Assembly (NCBI GenBank): GCA_016781525.1
Contig: JADDQE010000040.1
Location: 1-64,000 of the forward strand
DNA: 64,000 nt
Direction of reading: 5' to 3'
From: a bacterium
GTDB taxonomy: Bacteria; Chloroflexota; Chloroflexia; Chloroflexales; Kallotenuaceae
Shown: piece after piece, positions 34,477-45,623 of the stretch
Layout of the letters: every line of letters starts with the position of its first letter
How positions within the stretch are numbered: the first letter of the stretch is position 1
Notes under the pieces: generated by a model
Seen by the model: only the letters and a program-made list of their open reading frames with translations
Told to the model about the DNA's origin: nothing
The model's database searches: none
Program-made: the position numbers and the translations under genes

Positions 34477-34839
34477 CTAGGCTGCTCCGCTATCGAAAGC
34501 GTAGATATCCCAGTGCCGGAGGGTCAACTCGATCAGGTCGCGGACATCCCGTACCAGGGGACCCTCGACAGCGCCGCGTGTGGGAAACTCGTACAGATTG
34601 AACAGGTCGAGCAGTTTTGCCGGCTGGTGCCAGCCCCGGTGCAGCTCAACGCCTTGCTGGGCGAGTCGGGCGATAAAGTCGGCGGCGAAGGCTTGCGGAA
34701 GCTGATGCTCGTGGCGCAGCATCAGCGCGACATCGTAGAGCGCGGGTCCTGCCAAGGCAAACTCCCAATCCAGAAGCGCCGTGACCTCCCATCCATTGCC
34801 TCGTTGGGCTAACATAATATTCGGCCGGTTGAAGTACAA
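34477..34839 (-). pseudogene. truncated aminoglycoside-phosphotransferase-family gene
   Basis: About 120 codons matching only the C-terminal lobe of the APH/choline-kinase fold: FNRPNIML (end of the Brenner loop), LLDWEFALAGPALYDVALML (metal motif) and the helical tail. The ATP lobe is missing; family members have 250-350 residues. Upstream the frame continues a few codons (DTNLYFNRP), giving Asn and Tyr where the catalytic His-x-Asp should be, then meets a stop near 34867. The gyrA promoter lies directly beyond. Read as a decayed fragment; a small functional protein cannot be excluded. Confidence 0.65.
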
Positions 34840-34878
34840 ATTCGTATCTAGTTGTAGAACTTATGTGCTGATCCGGGG

Positions 34879-34907
34879 TCGACAGCAGGGGGTCGAGGTG
34901 GTATAAT
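34879..34907 (+). promoter_or_regulatory. gyrA promoter
   Basis: TCGACA (34879-34884), 17-bp spacer ending TGG, TATAAT (34902-34907). This is the best complete sigma-70-type promoter in the window, with five of six matches at -35, a consensus -10 and the TGn extension. Confidence 0.75.
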
Positions 34908-34956
34908 AAAGCATTCCTATCGCATGAATCGGAGTAGCAATCGAGGGGGCATTCGA

Positions 34957-37482
34957 GTGGAAATTGGGTTAGTTCGGCCGATCAATATTGTCAATGAGAT
35001 GCGCGACGCCTATCTCGACTACGCCATGAGCGTGATCGTGCAGCGCGCGCTGCCTGACGTACGCGACGGCCTCAAGCCGGTGCAGCGCCGCATCCTGTAC
35101 GGGATGTGGGACATGGGCATTCGGCATAATCAACCATACAAGAAATGCGCGCGTATCGTCGGCGATGTGCTGGGCAAGATGCACCCGCACGGCGACACCG
35201 CGGTCTATGACGCGCTTGCGCGTCTCGCCCAAGAGTGGAACATCCGCTATCCGCTGGTGGATGGCCAGGGCAACTTTGGTAGCGTCGACGGCGACCCGCC
35301 CGCGGCGATGCGCTATACGGAAGCGCGAATCGCCCAGGTCGCCGAAGAGCTGCTCTACGATATCGATAAAAACACCGTCGACTTTGTGCCAAACTTCGAC
35401 GGCTCGTATATGCAACCCTCGGTGCTGCCGGCGAAGCTGCCGAACCTGCTGCTGAATGGCGCGGCCGGTATTGCCGTCGGCATGGCTACCAATATACCGC
35501 CGCACAACCTGACCGAGCTATGCGATGCGATTACGCTGCTGATCGATAACCCCGAGGCAACGGTCGAGCAGCTAATGGAGCATGTTCCGGGTCCGGACCT
35601 TCCGACCGGCGGCGTGATCCTGGGTACCGAAGGGATCGTCAACGCCTACTCGACTGGCAAGGGCCATATCATCATCCGGGCCAAGGCGCACATCGAGGAG
35701 GCAGCCCGCGGCGCATTCCATGTCGTCGTCACCGAGCTGCCGTATCAGGTTAACAAGGCACGGCTGCAGGAGCGGATCGCCGAGCTCGTCAAAGAGCGCA
35801 AGATCGAAGGCATCCGCGATGTTCGCGACGAGTCCGATCGTTCCGGTATTCGGCTGGTGATTATCCTTAAGCAGGACGCGCAGCCCCGCAAGGTGCTCAA
35901 TCACCTGTTCAAGTACACGCAGATGCAGGTCACCTTCGGCATCAACATGCTCGCGCTGGTAGAGGACAACCAGCCGCGCGTGCTGCCCTTGAAGAAGGTG
36001 CTGCAGTACCACGTCGATCACCGGCGCGACGTCATCCGTCGCCGCACTGAGTATGAGCTCGACAAGGCACGCAAGCGGGCACATATCCTCGAGGGCCTCA
36101 AGATCGCCTTGGATAACCTCGACGAGGTGATCCGGACGATCCGTGAGTCGCGCACCCGGGACTCGGCGCGCAACAACTTGATGAAGAATTTCCGCCTCAG
36201 CGAGGAGCAGTCGAACGCGATCCTCGAGCTGCAGCTCGGTCGGCTGGCGAACATGGAGCGCAAGAAGATCGAGGACGAGTACCGCGAGGTGATCAAGGTG
36301 ATCGCGAACCTCGAGGATATTCTGGCGAATGTCCGGCGCGTCCTCCAGATCATCAAAGACGACCTGCAGTACCTCAAGGAGAAGTACGGCGATGTTCGGC
36401 GAACGCGGATTATGGCGGACGCTAGCGGTGATATTTCGGCCGAGGACCTGATCCCGGATCTCCAGGTGCTGGTAACGGTCACCGATCGCGGCTATATCAA
36501 GCGTGTCAACGCCGATACCTACCGGCCACAGCACCGGGGTGGCAAAGGGATCAAGGGCATGACGACCCGCGAGCAGGACGTTGTGCAGCATATGGTCGCC
36601 TGCAACACCCTGGACGATCTGCTCTTCTTCACCGACCGTGGTAAAGTCTACCAGCTCAAGACGCATGAGGTGCCGGATGCAGGGCGTACCGCAAAGGGCC
36701 TGCCGCTGGTCAACCTGATCTCGCTGGAGCCAGGTGAGCAAGTGACCACGGTCCTGCCAGTGCCCGACTTTGACAGCGAATATCTGCTGATGGCCACGGT
36801 CAACGGCAAGATCAAGCGGACGTTGCTGAAAGAGTATTCGTCGGTGCGCTCCAACGGCCTGATCGCAATCGGGCTGGAAGAAGGCGATGCGTTGCGCTGG
36901 GTCAGGATGACGGCGGGTGATGAAGACATTCTGTTGACGACCCGCAAAGGCCAGACGATCCGCTTCAAGCAGAGCCAGGTTCGACCAATGGGCCGACCTG
37001 CGAGCGGCGTGACCGGTATCGACCTCGACTCCGACGACGTGGTGGTTGGGATGGACCTGGTCCGGGCAGGCGGCGAGCTGCTGGTCGTTACCAAGAAGGG
37101 CCAGGGCAAGCGCACGAAGCTGGACGAATATCCGGTCAAGGGCCGCGCAACTGGTGGCGTGATCACCATGCGGCTGCGTGAGAGCGATCAAATCTCCGTG
37201 GCGCGGGTCGTGGACCCGACCGATACGCTGACCTTTATTACGCGTCACGGGATCGTCATCAAGCTGGCGGCGGCGAGCATCTCGTGCCTAGGCCGCTCCA
37301 CCCAGGGTGTGCGGGTGATGGATCTCAATTCCGGCGACGAGGTTGCGGCCATGTCCGTCGAGGTCTACGATGAGAGCAGCAATCCGGCCGTGATGTCATC
37401 AGCAGAGGCGTTACAACCGGGATCGGATGGAGCTTCGGGCAACGGCAAGGCCGACGGCGCAGCCCAGTCTCGCTTGTTGTAA
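34957..37482 (+). CDS. gyrA: DNA gyrase subunit A
   Basis: The breakage-reunion subunit of the topoisomerase that introduces negative supercoils. About 841 residues. The catalytic Tyr is in [10 protein letters not shown] near residue 120, and the quinolone region reads [19 protein letters not shown], with Thr where E. coli has Ser83. The C-terminal domain has six beta-pinwheel blades, and the GyrA box appears as QHRGGKG near 528, favouring gyrase over topoisomerase IV. The GTG at 34957 ([10 protein letters not shown]) is chosen because it has GAGGGG upstream and matches the family start; ATG 34924 would add 11 residues. A strong terminator follows. gyrB is not in the window. Confidence 0.94.
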   Translation: MEIGLVRPINIVNEMRDAYLDYAMSVIVQRALPDVRDGLKPVQRRILYGMWDMGIRHNQPYKKCARIVGDVLGKMHPHGDTAVYDALARLAQEWNIRYPLVDGQGNFGSVDGDPPAAMRYTEARIAQVAEELLYDIDKNTVDFVPNFDGSYMQPSVLPAKLPNLLLNGAAGIAVGMATNIPPHNLTELCDAITLLIDNPEATVEQLMEHVPGPDLPTGGVILGTEGIVNAYSTGKGHIIIRAKAHIEEAARGAFHVVVTELPYQVNKARLQERIAELVKERKIEGIRDVRDESDRSGIRLVIILKQDAQPRKVLNHLFKYTQMQVTFGINMLALVEDNQPRVLPLKKVLQYHVDHRRDVIRRRTEYELDKARKRAHILEGLKIALDNLDEVIRTIRESRTRDSARNNLMKNFRLSEEQSNAILELQLGRLANMERKKIEDEYREVIKVIANLEDILANVRRVLQIIKDDLQYLKEKYGDVRRTRIMADASGDISAEDLIPDLQVLVTVTDRGYIKRVNADTYRPQHRGGKGIKGMTTREQDVVQHMVACNTLDDLLFFTDRGKVYQLKTHEVPDAGRTAKGLPLVNLISLEPGEQVTTVLPVPDFDSEYLLMATVNGKIKRTLLKEYSSVRSNGLIAIGLEEGDALRWVRMTAGDEDILLTTRKGQTIRFKQSQVRPMGRPASGVTGIDLDSDDVVVGMDLVRAGGELLVVTKKGQGKRTKLDEYPVKGRATGGVITMRLRESDQISVARVVDPTDTLTFITRHGIVIKLAAASISCLGRSTQGVRVMDLNSGDEVAAMSVEVYDESSNPAVMSSAEALQPGSDGASGNGKADGAAQSRLL

Positions 37483-37495
37483 GCCAGGCGGCAGC

Positions 37496-37531
37496 AAAAA
37501 ACCCTCTCCCAACATGGGAGAGGGTTTTTTT
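37496..37531. terminator. strong intrinsic terminator between gyrA and the response regulator
   Basis: ACCCTCTCCCA (37501-37511), loop ACA, TGGGAGAGGGT (37515-37525), then seven Ts on the plus strand and a run of As before it, so it works in both directions for the convergent genes. Confidence 0.9.
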
Positions 37532-37580
37532 GTTCGACACGGATTCAGAGATCGGCTCGGAACAATCAGCGGCTGAGCGG

Positions 37581-38318
37581 CTACTCTTCGGGTACGGCCA
37601 GCTTGTAGCCAACGCCGCGCACCGTTACGATCCGCTTGGGCTTCGAGGGCTCCTGCTCGATCTTTTCGCGCAAGCGTCGCACGCAGACGTCGACGAGGTT
37701 GGTCTCGCCCACATACTCATAGCCCCAGACCTCCCGAAACAGCGTCTCCCGGTCGAAGACCTGTCCTGCATTAGCAGCCAGAAAGTAAAGCAGCTCGAAC
37801 TCCATCGGAGTAAGCGTAATCGGCTTGCCATTGAGCTCGACGTAATGCCGGGGCTTGTCGACGTGGAGCTCGGCCATATCGAGCACCGGTGGGGCCACGC
37901 GCTCGTGCTGCCCTTCGACCCGCCGCAGGATTGCCTCGACCCGCGCGAGCAGCTCGGCGATCTTGAATGGCTTCGTGATGTAGTCGTCGGCTCCCAGCTC
38001 AAAGCCATGCACCACGTCGTCGACACCGTCACGTGATGTCAGGATCACAATCGGAACATCCGACGTTTCCCGAATGCGCTGGCAGGCTTCGAAGCCGTCG
38101 ACGTAGGGCATCATGACATCGAGGATAACCAGGTCAAAACGGCCCTTCTTGAACTCTTGAATGGCCTGTAGACCGTTAACCGCGGGCGTCACTTCATAAC
38201 GTGGGTCGCGGAGCGCGGCCTGCACCAGCTGGGCGATCGACGGATCGTCATCGGCGACGAGAATCCGACGCTGCTGCTTTGGATCATTTGTCGGCCGTGT
38301 TTTGCGCAAGAGACGCAT
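37581..38318 (-). CDS. OmpR/PhoB-family response regulator, no kinase nearby
   Basis: 245 residues. The receiver domain (about 17-130) has the acidic pair in LVADDDPS, phosphoacceptor Asp in LVILDVMMP near 68, Thr/Ser in LTSRDG and Lys in TKPF near 118. A winged-helix DNA-binding domain follows (about 150-240, ending VRGVGYKL). A basic N-terminal extension of about 15 residues precedes the receiver. No histidine kinase gene is adjacent, so it is an orphan in this window. It is about 4.7 kb from the CGCTAA direct repeats whose layout suits this regulator family, a link that is speculative. Confidence 0.93.
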   Translation of the reverse strand: MRLLRKTRPTNDPKQQRRILVADDDPSIAQLVQAALRDPRYEVTPAVNGLQAIQEFKKGRFDLVILDVMMPYVDGFEACQRIRETSDVPIVILTSRDGVDDVVHGFELGADDYITKPFKIAELLARVEAILRRVEGQHERVAPPVLDMAELHVDKPRHYVELNGKPITLTPMEFELLYFLAANAGQVFDRETLFREVWGYEYVGETNLVDVCVRRLREKIEQEPSKPKRIVTVRGVGYKLAVPEE

Positions 38319-38456
38319 AGCTTAGATTGGGTTTGGCGACCCTGGAGTGCCACTCCTGGTAGCACCTACTAAAATCGCCCTAGGTTGCCGCTCGACCTCC
38401 GGCAGCGGGCGGGAGCTAATCACCAGCCCGTCGTCATGGCGTGGAGCCTGGGCCAG

Positions 38457-39746
38457 CTAGCCCGCTTCGTCCAATAGTCGTCGTCGACTGCCCTCAGCGC
38501 GCGGCACCAGGATCGGATGACCCCGCCCGTGAACCACTTCGGCATTGATGATACATTTGGCGACATTATCGCGCGAGGGTAGCTCATACATAATATCGAG
38601 CAACAGCCCCTCGACAATCGAGCGCAGCGCCCGCGCCCCCGTCCCGATATGTAGTGCTCGGTCGGCGATTGCTTCCAGCGCGTCGGTTGTGATCTCGAGC
38701 TCGACCCGGTCAAGCGCGATCATCTTCTGGTATTGCTTCACGACCGCATTCCGTGGCTCTGTCAAAATCCGCAGCAGCGCGGACGCATCGAGCGCATCCA
38801 GCGAAACGGTGACAGGTAGCCGCCCAATGAACTCCGGAATCAGTCCATAGCGCAGCAGGTCGTCAGGCGTCGTCTGGGCGAGCAGCTGCGAAATCTCGCG
38901 CTCGCGCACCTCTTTTGTTTCTTTGCTATGACCAAAGCCGAGCTTACGGCTAGTACCGACGCGCTTGGCGATCACTTTGTCCAAGCCGTCAAAGGCACCA
39001 CCACAGATGAAGAGTACATTCGAGGTATCGAAGGGGATATACTCCTGCTGCGGATGCTTGCGCCCTGGAACCGGTGGTACGTGGGCGACGCAGCCTTCTA
39101 TGATCTTAAGCAGTGCCTGCTGTACACCCTCACCGGAAACGTCACGGGTAATCGAGGGATTGTCAGCCTTGCGGGTAATTTTATCGATTTCGTCGAGGTA
39201 GATAATGCCGAGCTGCGCGCGCTCAACATTGCCATCCGCGGCCTGGATCAGCCGGAGCAGAATTGTCTCAACATCCTCGCCAACGTAGCCAGCTTCGGTC
39301 AATGCCGTAGCATCCGCGATGGCGAAGGGCACGTCGAGCGTCTTGGCCAGCGTTTCGGCCAGCAGAGTTTTGCCGCAGCCAGTTGGGCCGAGGAGCAAAA
39401 TATTCGACTTTTGTAATTCTACGCCATCGGCCTCGCCGCCTGCCTGGACACGTTTATAGTGGTTATAGACCGCGACTGCCAGCACCTTCTTGGCGCGCTC
39501 CTGCCCGATGACATACTGATCGAGCTGCTCGCGAATACGCGCGGGAGCGGGAACCCGTCCCAGCTTGGCTGTGGTGGGCGCGGGCTTGGCGGCGCGCTCC
39601 TCGGCAATGATTTGCGTGCACAAGGCTACGCATTCATCGCAAATAAAAACGCCGCCGGGCCCAGCAATCAGCCGCTGGACTTCTTCTTGGCCGCGGGTAC
39701 AAAACGAGCAAACGTAGGCCGGTTGGCCGCTCCGGGTTCGCGCCAT
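38457..39746 (-). CDS. clpX: ATP-dependent Clp protease ATP-binding subunit ClpX
   Basis: The AAA+ unfoldase that feeds tagged proteins to ClpP. 429 residues. The N-terminal zinc-binding domain has C-x2-C (CSFC, near 14) and C-x2-C (CDEC, near 36). Walker A is [12 protein letters not shown] near 121, the pore loop GYVGEDVE near 155, and the Walker B ILDE-type element IIYLDEIDK near 185. The ClpP-contacting loop contains LGFG near 270. GAGG precedes the ATG. The gene is 89 bp downstream of clpP in the common tig-clpP-clpX order. Confidence 0.96.
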   Translation of the reverse strand: MARTRSGQPAYVCSFCTRGQEEVQRLIAGPGGVFICDECVALCTQIIAEERAAKPAPTTAKLGRVPAPARIREQLDQYVIGQERAKKVLAVAVYNHYKRVQAGGEADGVELQKSNILLLGPTGCGKTLLAETLAKTLDVPFAIADATALTEAGYVGEDVETILLRLIQAADGNVERAQLGIIYLDEIDKITRKADNPSITRDVSGEGVQQALLKIIEGCVAHVPPVPGRKHPQQEYIPFDTSNVLFICGGAFDGLDKVIAKRVGTSRKLGFGHSKETKEVREREISQLLAQTTPDDLLRYGLIPEFIGRLPVTVSLDALDASALLRILTEPRNAVVKQYQKMIALDRVELEITTDALEAIADRALHIGTGARALRSIVEGLLLDIMYELPSRDNVAKCIINAEVVHGRGHPILVPRAEGSRRRLLDEAG

Positions 39747-39835
39747 TGATCTACCTCAACGTGGAGCGTAAGAGTTACAGTGGAATTTTGGAGGGGTAGC
39801 GGGGACGCTACCCCTCCTGCGGACATGCGGAATAG

Positions 39836-40459
39836 CTACTCGGCAACGGGTGGAACGCCCTCGCCAACGGCCAGTACCTCGTCGATGATCCCGTACTCTT
39901 TGGCCTGCTCAGGAGTCATGAACAGGTCGCGGTCAAAGTCGCGGGCAATCTTGTCGACGGGCTGGCCCGTATCCTTAGCCATCTGGTCGCGGATCATTGT
40001 CTGCATCCGGAGCAGCTCGCGGATCTGAATCTCGGCGTCGGGAGCCGAGCCTCGAGCACCGCCGAGCGCCGGATGCATATGAATTGTCGAGTGCGGCAAC
40101 GAGTACCGCTTGCCCTTGGCACCACCTGCGAGCAAAATGGTTGCCATCGAAGCGGCCATGCCAACGCAGAAAGTAGCCACATCCGGCCGAATCATCTGCA
40201 TCGTGTCATACATTGCCATGCCGGCATACACGGAGCCGCCCGGGCTATTGATAAAGATTTGGATATCGCGCTCGGGGTCTTCGTGTTCCAAGAACAGGAG
40301 CTGCGACACGACGACGTTTGCGATCTGATCGTCGATGGGTGTGCCCAGGATGATAATGCGCTCGCGCATCAGGCGCGAGTAGATATCATAAACACGCTCG
40401 CCGCGGCTCGTGTTCTCTACAACGTACGGAATCACCATTTGGGGTGATGACCATTCCAT
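39836..40459 (-). CDS. clpP: ATP-dependent Clp protease proteolytic subunit
   Basis: A serine peptidase forming the 14-subunit barrel. 207 residues. Catalytic Ser is in GMAASMA near residue 109, His in [15 protein letters not shown] near 134, and Asp near 183. The N-terminal extension before ERIIILG is about 30 residues, so a short propeptide may be removed. The ATG at 40459 has a strong AAGGAGG site. Its own extended -10 box lies at 40516-40524 near the tig stop, so clpP and clpX can be expressed apart from tig. Confidence 0.96.
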   Translation of the reverse strand: MEWSSPQMVIPYVVENTSRGERVYDIYSRLMRERIIILGTPIDDQIANVVVSQLLFLEHEDPERDIQIFINSPGGSVYAGMAMYDTMQMIRPDVATFCVGMAASMATILLAGGAKGKRYSLPHSTIHMHPALGGARGSAPDAEIQIRELLRMQTMIRDQMAKDTGQPVDKIARDFDRDLFMTPEQAKEYGIIDEVLAVGEGVPPVAE

Positions 40460-40515
40460 GCTTGCCCTCCTTGGCAGGATGATAAGGCGGAAGCGCGAGG
40501 CGCGCTCCCACCCTG

Positions 40516-40524
40516 ATCATACCA
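40516..40524 (-). promoter_or_regulatory. extended -10 box of clpP
   Basis: On the minus strand TGG followed by TATGAT. Located in the 70-bp gap between tig and clpP, giving a leader of about 50 nt. Confidence 0.5.
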
Positions 40525-40529
40525 TCTTC

Positions 40530-42299
<1,770 letters not shown>

Positions 42300-42329
42300 A
42301 GCTTCAGAATACTCCTAGACAAATATATT

Positions 42330-42362
42330 CCGCGCAGAACGCGCATACTGCGCGGCATTATA
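42330..42362 (-). promoter_or_regulatory. tig -10 box and leader hairpin
   Basis: TGT followed by TATAAT on the minus strand (TATAAT at 42357-42362). Just downstream CCGCGCAG and CTGCGCGG (42330-42337 and 42348-42355) form an 8-bp stem in the 5' leader. GGAG lies near 42313. Confidence 0.5.
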
Positions 42363-42452
42363 ACATACGCCTTTACGCGTATGCCCTGCACCGCTTCACG
42401 CTTAAATAGGAAACGCTTGCTATATGGCGCCATCTAGCAAGCGTTTGATTGC

Positions 42453-42537
42453 TGGTGGGGACGGAGAGACTCGAACTCTCACACCTTGCGGTACATGCTC
42501 CTAAGGCATGCGCGGCTGCCAATTACGCCACGTCCCC
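42453..42537 (-). tRNA. tRNA-Leu (anticodon UAG)
   Basis: A complete class II cloverleaf on the minus strand. The acceptor stem GGGGACG pairs with CGTCCCC. The anticodon stem CATGC/GCATG encloses the loop CTTAGGA, so the anticodon is TAG (leucine, CUA codons). A long variable arm follows (TACCGCAAGGTGT). The T arm is GAGAG-TTCGAGT-CTCTC. Discriminator A is followed by an encoded CCA (42453-42455). Confidence 0.96.
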
Positions 42538-42548
42538 GTGCAGCGAGC

Positions 42549-42577
42549 AGTATAGCAAATGAGTTGAGCGTTGGCAA
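42549..42577 (-). promoter_or_regulatory. tRNA-Leu promoter
   Basis: On the minus strand TTGCCA (42572-42577), 17-bp spacer, TATACT (42549-42554), then 11 nt to the mature 5' end. Confidence 0.65.
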
Positions 42578-42601
42578 CTCCTGTGCTTAGAGGGATCATG
42601 C

Positions 42602-42699
42602 CTCAAGCCTCAGCTCTTAGCTCTCCGTGGCCAGCTGTCAGCCCTGTGTTCTCTGCTCTTTGGTCTGTATTCTCGCTCCTCGCCCCTCGCCGCTCACTA
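42602..42699. repeat. heptamer-phased repeat, locus 5
   Basis: Fourteen consecutive seven-base units on the plus strand with no phase slip. Most start with CT: CTCAAGC, CTCAGCT, CTTAGCT, then CTGTGTT, CTCTGCT, CTTTGGT, CTGTATT, and finally CTCGCTC, CTCGCCC, CTCGCCG. The part from 42638 onward is translated on the minus strand as the last 20 or so residues of the aminotransferase (GEGRGARIQTKEQRTQG). Confidence 0.85.
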
Positions 42700-43834
42700 T
42701 CTGCGCCAGGAGCTCTACAACACGCTGATTTTCGTCCACGGTGTTGTAGAAGAAGGGCGAGACGCGCACATGACCCGGCCGGTAGTCGACAATCACGTTG
42801 TGCTCGGCTAGGGTGCGCACCACCTGTGAAGGTTCGCCAACTGGAAACATCACGATGCCGGCGTGCTCCTCGAGGTTGGCTGGCAGCTTCAGCCGCAGTC
42901 CAGCCTCGCGCGCTCGACTCGTCAAGTCGGCCACGAGCAGTAGCTCACGCTCGCGGATCGCCTCTACCCCGATATTAAGGATCAAGTCCATGCCTGCTCG
43001 CGCCGCATAGACCGCTGCAACCGCGGGTGTGCCCAGCTCGAAGCGACGCGCATCGCTCCAGTAGGACCAGTTCTCCGGGTCGAAGGCAAACTGCTGCCCA
43101 TGGGCGAACCAGCCGGTAGTGGTGGGTTGCAGGCGCTGAACCAGCTCGGGCCGAGCATAAAGCTCTACGATGCCTGGTCCGCCCAGTAACCACTTGAGGC
43201 CACCAGTCAAATACCAATCTACGTCGAGCGCCTGCACGTCGACCGGAATTTGGCCTGCCGCCTGGTATCCGTCGATTAGGACATGCGCGCCAAGCGCGTG
43301 CGCTAGCTTTGTGATCTCTGCCGCCGGTTGAATATAGCCGCTGGTGAAAAATACATGTGATGTTGCGACAAGTGCCGTCCGCTCGTCAATCGCCGCCGCG
43401 TAGCGCTCCAGTGCAATCCCAATATGGTCGTCGGATGGCAGGATTACGACCTCTACATTAGGTTTGACTAGCCATTGGTAGGGAATTGTCGGGAAGTCGA
43501 GCGCCGTCGTTATGATCTTGTTGCGCTGCGTGTAGTCGTAACAGCTGGCGATAACGGACAGAGCAGAGGAGATCGAATGCTGAATAGTGCACGTGCCCGG
43601 CTGAGCGTTGAGCAGCCGCTGGTAGCTGCTGCGCAGCGCCTGGACCTCGCCAAGCCAGGTTTTGTACCAGGCTGACGCACCGTACGCCTGCCATAGATCG
43701 AGAAACTGGTTGACGGCGGCCCGGGCTTGGCGACTCAGCGCCCCGAGCGAGCAGGTGTTGAGATAGGTCGTGTGCTCGAAGACCGGGAACTCGGCGCGGA
43801 GCGCACTCCAGTCGGTAACTGACGCGTTTTGCAT
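42638..43834 (-). CDS. class V aminotransferase / cysteine-desulfurase-like PLP enzyme
   Basis: About 398 residues of PLP-dependent fold type I. The N-terminus YLNTCSLGALSRQA matches the substrate end. The PLP aspartate is in HVLIDGYQAAGQ near 195 and the Schiff-base Lys in LTGGLKWLLGGPG near 218. No cysteine-loop of a true cysteine desulfurase is seen near 350, so an isopenicillin-epimerase-like or kynureninase-like lyase is more likely. Substrate unknown. The fold ends at ELLAQIV; the following tail is repeat-encoded. ATG 43834 is chosen over a TTG two codons upstream. Confidence 0.88.
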   Translation of the reverse strand: MQNASVTDWSALRAEFPVFEHTTYLNTCSLGALSRQARAAVNQFLDLWQAYGASAWYKTWLGEVQALRSSYQRLLNAQPGTCTIQHSISSALSVIASCYDYTQRNKIITTALDFPTIPYQWLVKPNVEVVILPSDDHIGIALERYAAAIDERTALVATSHVFFTSGYIQPAAEITKLAHALGAHVLIDGYQAAGQIPVDVQALDVDWYLTGGLKWLLGGPGIVELYARPELVQRLQPTTTGWFAHGQQFAFDPENWSYWSDARRFELGTPAVAAVYAARAGMDLILNIGVEAIRERELLLVADLTSRAREAGLRLKLPANLEEHAGIVMFPVGEPSQVVRTLAEHNVIVDYRPGHVRVSPFFYNTVDENQRVVELLAQIVSGEGRGARIQTKEQRTQG

Positions 43835-43855
43835 GGGCAACGCTGCTTCCAGTAT

Positions 43856-43898
43856 AAAAAACGAGCGGTCCGTGAAGAGCCTTCACTAAACCACTCGT
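43856..43898 (-). terminator. intrinsic terminator of the membrane-protein gene at 43957
   Basis: On the minus strand ACGAGTGGT pairs with ACCGCTCGT (one G-U), with an inner stem GTGAAG/CTTCAC, followed by TTTTTT. It lies between the stop at 43957 and the aminotransferase start. A TATAAT (near 43898-43904, minus strand) stands just before the hairpin. Confidence 0.75.
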
Positions 43899-43956
43899 AT
43901 TATAACTTAGTTTACCGACACGCTGCGCGACGGCGGGCCGCTAGGTGGACGCTTCG

Positions 43957-44640
43957 CTACTGCGACCGGTCGCGGTCATTCGGATCATAGATCCGGGCAC
44001 CGCTTTCCTGGCTCGGCGGTGTACCGTGGTCTTGCCCGCCATACGGCATCCCACCCGCCTGCGTGTTCGGTGGCGTGCCGTAGCTTGGATCATTCGTTTG
44101 GGACGGAATATACGAGCCCGACGGTGGCCCATACCCCATGTTTCCGGCCGGAACGTAGCCCGCGCCCGCGGGCGCGCCCTTCCAGAACAGGGCACCCAGC
44201 AGACCGGTCAACAGCATGACAATAAAGTTGATCATGCCCCCACACACACCGCCGATTACTCCACCTGCGCCCGCCACCAGGGTGGCGAGTGATGATGGGT
44301 CCAGCCCGGAGTCTGCAAGCTCAGGATTTTGCTGGAGTGCCTGGTTTACTCCCGCCTGGATCTGCTCCTGGTAGGAAGGCAGTAGCATTGTAATTATTGG
44401 GATTGCAATCGCCGTCCCAACCAGCGCAATGCCACCTGCAATTGCACCTGCTGTCGCTCCCCGTCCCACCCGCTGATCGCGGGTCGCGTTCGAATTCTTC
44501 GCCGCGGTGTATCCGGCTCCTAGCCCCAGCGCAACGACTGCCAAGAAGCTGAGACACGGAATTGGGAGCAATGTCGCGCCCGCGACCGCCCCCACCGTGG
44601 CAAGCCCAAAGACGACTCCCGCCCGAACGGTTGGCGACAT
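43957..44640 (-). CDS. small membrane protein with Gly/Pro/Tyr-rich tail
   Basis: 227 residues, unrecognised. Four hydrophobic segments (about 8-28, 28-46, 60-86 and 122-148), rich in Gly and Ala, are followed by a soluble tail of about 75 residues rich in Gly, Pro, Tyr, Ser and Gln (GYGPPSGSYIPSQ and similar). Tails of this kind are common in envelope proteins of the phylum. AAAGGAG precedes the ATG. The gene lies 77 bp downstream of a Yip1-like gene on the same strand, so the two are likely co-transcribed. Confidence 0.75.
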   Translation of the reverse strand: MSPTVRAGVVFGLATVGAVAGATLLPIPCLSFLAVVALGLGAGYTAAKNSNATRDQRVGRGATAGAIAGGIALVGTAIAIPIITMLLPSYQEQIQAGVNQALQQNPELADSGLDPSSLATLVAGAGGVIGGVCGGMINFIVMLLTGLLGALFWKGAPAGAGYVPAGNMGYGPPSGSYIPSQTNDPSYGTPPNTQAGGMPYGGQDHGTPPSQESGARIYDPNDRDRSQ

Positions 44641-44717
44641 GCAGCTTCTCCTTTCTGGTGTATGGGAATGAAGAGCCCGGCCGTTCCGTAGTCAGTGCCA
44701 AGCCCTTACTATGTTCC

Positions 44718-45305
44718 TTAGATGCCGCCGGTTGAGGTTGCTGCAACACCTACCAGTAGACCAGCGATCACAAGCCCAATGACGAACTGTGCGATATACG
44801 CGACAATCACGGTGATAATGGCCTTCGTCTGGTCAAGGTTCATGCTCGAGCGCGCCGCCAGATAGCCTAGGTAGATTTGGTAAATGCCAAGCGCCAGTGT
44901 CACCGGGAACAGGAGGCAGCCAAGGAGCGGAATAGCGCTAATCGCTCCCACAACTGCTAGCAGCGGCGCGGTGTACAACGCCGTGGTGTAAAACACCTCG
45001 TCCTGCGTGCCTGTTCCACCCTGCTGCTTACCCATATAGTAGATTGCAAAGGCAAACACAAAGAAACCGACGACGGGGCTGAGAACAGCTCCAATCAAGG
45101 CCACGATTGCCGCGCCAATACCGGCGAAAAGGTTGAAAACAAAACCGACGAGACCCGCGATCAGTGCCGCCGCCACAACATAGATCAGTGCGTCACGTAG
45201 TCCGCCGCGGTTCTCGTACTGCTCGAACGTCCGAACGCTCGGCTTCGTCAATACGACAATGCTGCTGTTGATCATCTCCGGCAACGAACTGGTGGACGTG
45301 TTCAT
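44718..45305 (-). CDS. Yip1-family membrane protein
   Basis: 195 residues with five hydrophobic helices (about 33-55, 58-82, 100-128, 130-155 and 163-188). The N-terminal FEQYENRGGLRDALIYVVAAALIAG and the spacing of helices match the Yip1 domain. Role in bacteria unknown. A strong AGGAGG ribosome site precedes the ATG. Probable two-gene operon with the following small membrane protein. Confidence 0.78.
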   Translation of the reverse strand: MNTSTSSLPEMINSSIVVLTKPSVRTFEQYENRGGLRDALIYVVAAALIAGLVGFVFNLFAGIGAAIVALIGAVLSPVVGFFVFAFAIYYMGKQQGGTGTQDEVFYTTALYTAPLLAVVGAISAIPLLGCLLFPVTLALGIYQIYLGYLAARSSMNLDQTKAIITVIVAYIAQFVIGLVIAGLLVGVAATSTGGI

Positions 45306-45623
45306 CGTGACCTCCTGGTAAATCCCTAACTCTTAACCTGGTGAAAGCCGCGGCCCACCGCCGCAACCTTCCGCGTGGGGTGATTGAATGAGGCTATACC
45401 CTTATACCTGCTCGTTTTGAACACTTGCTCCGAAAACGCAGATCCATGGCGCGAGGGCGATCCGAGGCTGCGGTAGTGCGTGTCGGCTACGTAGGCATTA
45501 TGGAGAAGCTCATCCACGATAGACCGTTGCTGCGTTACGACTCTGTGTAGAGTTGCGTCAACGGTTTAGGCAGAACTTGTGTACCTTAGCATACAAATCA
45601 GGGCGTTACAAGCGACGAAAGTA
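45306..45623. other. intergenic space with a nested hairpin
   Basis: 318 bp. CCGTTG (45524-45529) pairs with CAACGG (45559-45564) around an inner CGACTCT/AGAGTTG stem, a possible 3'-end structure for the carboxylase gene. A 63-codon open frame at 45326-45517 (minus) has no ribosome site or recognisable content and I do not call it. Nothing else seen. Confidence 0.45.

Noticed and set aside
35572..37248. A 558-codon open frame on the minus strand within gyrA
   Set aside because: It is the antisense of a strongly conserved gyrA in a high-GC genome; no domain, start signal or low-complexity-free content supports it.
43861..43904. Hairpin plus T-run as a leader attenuator of the aminotransferase
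   Set aside because: The stem begins at the -10 box itself, and a minus-strand gene ends just upstream, so an ordinary terminator for that gene is simpler.
45326..45517. A 63-codon frame downstream of the carboxylase
   Set aside because: No ribosome site, no recognisable content and no promoter.
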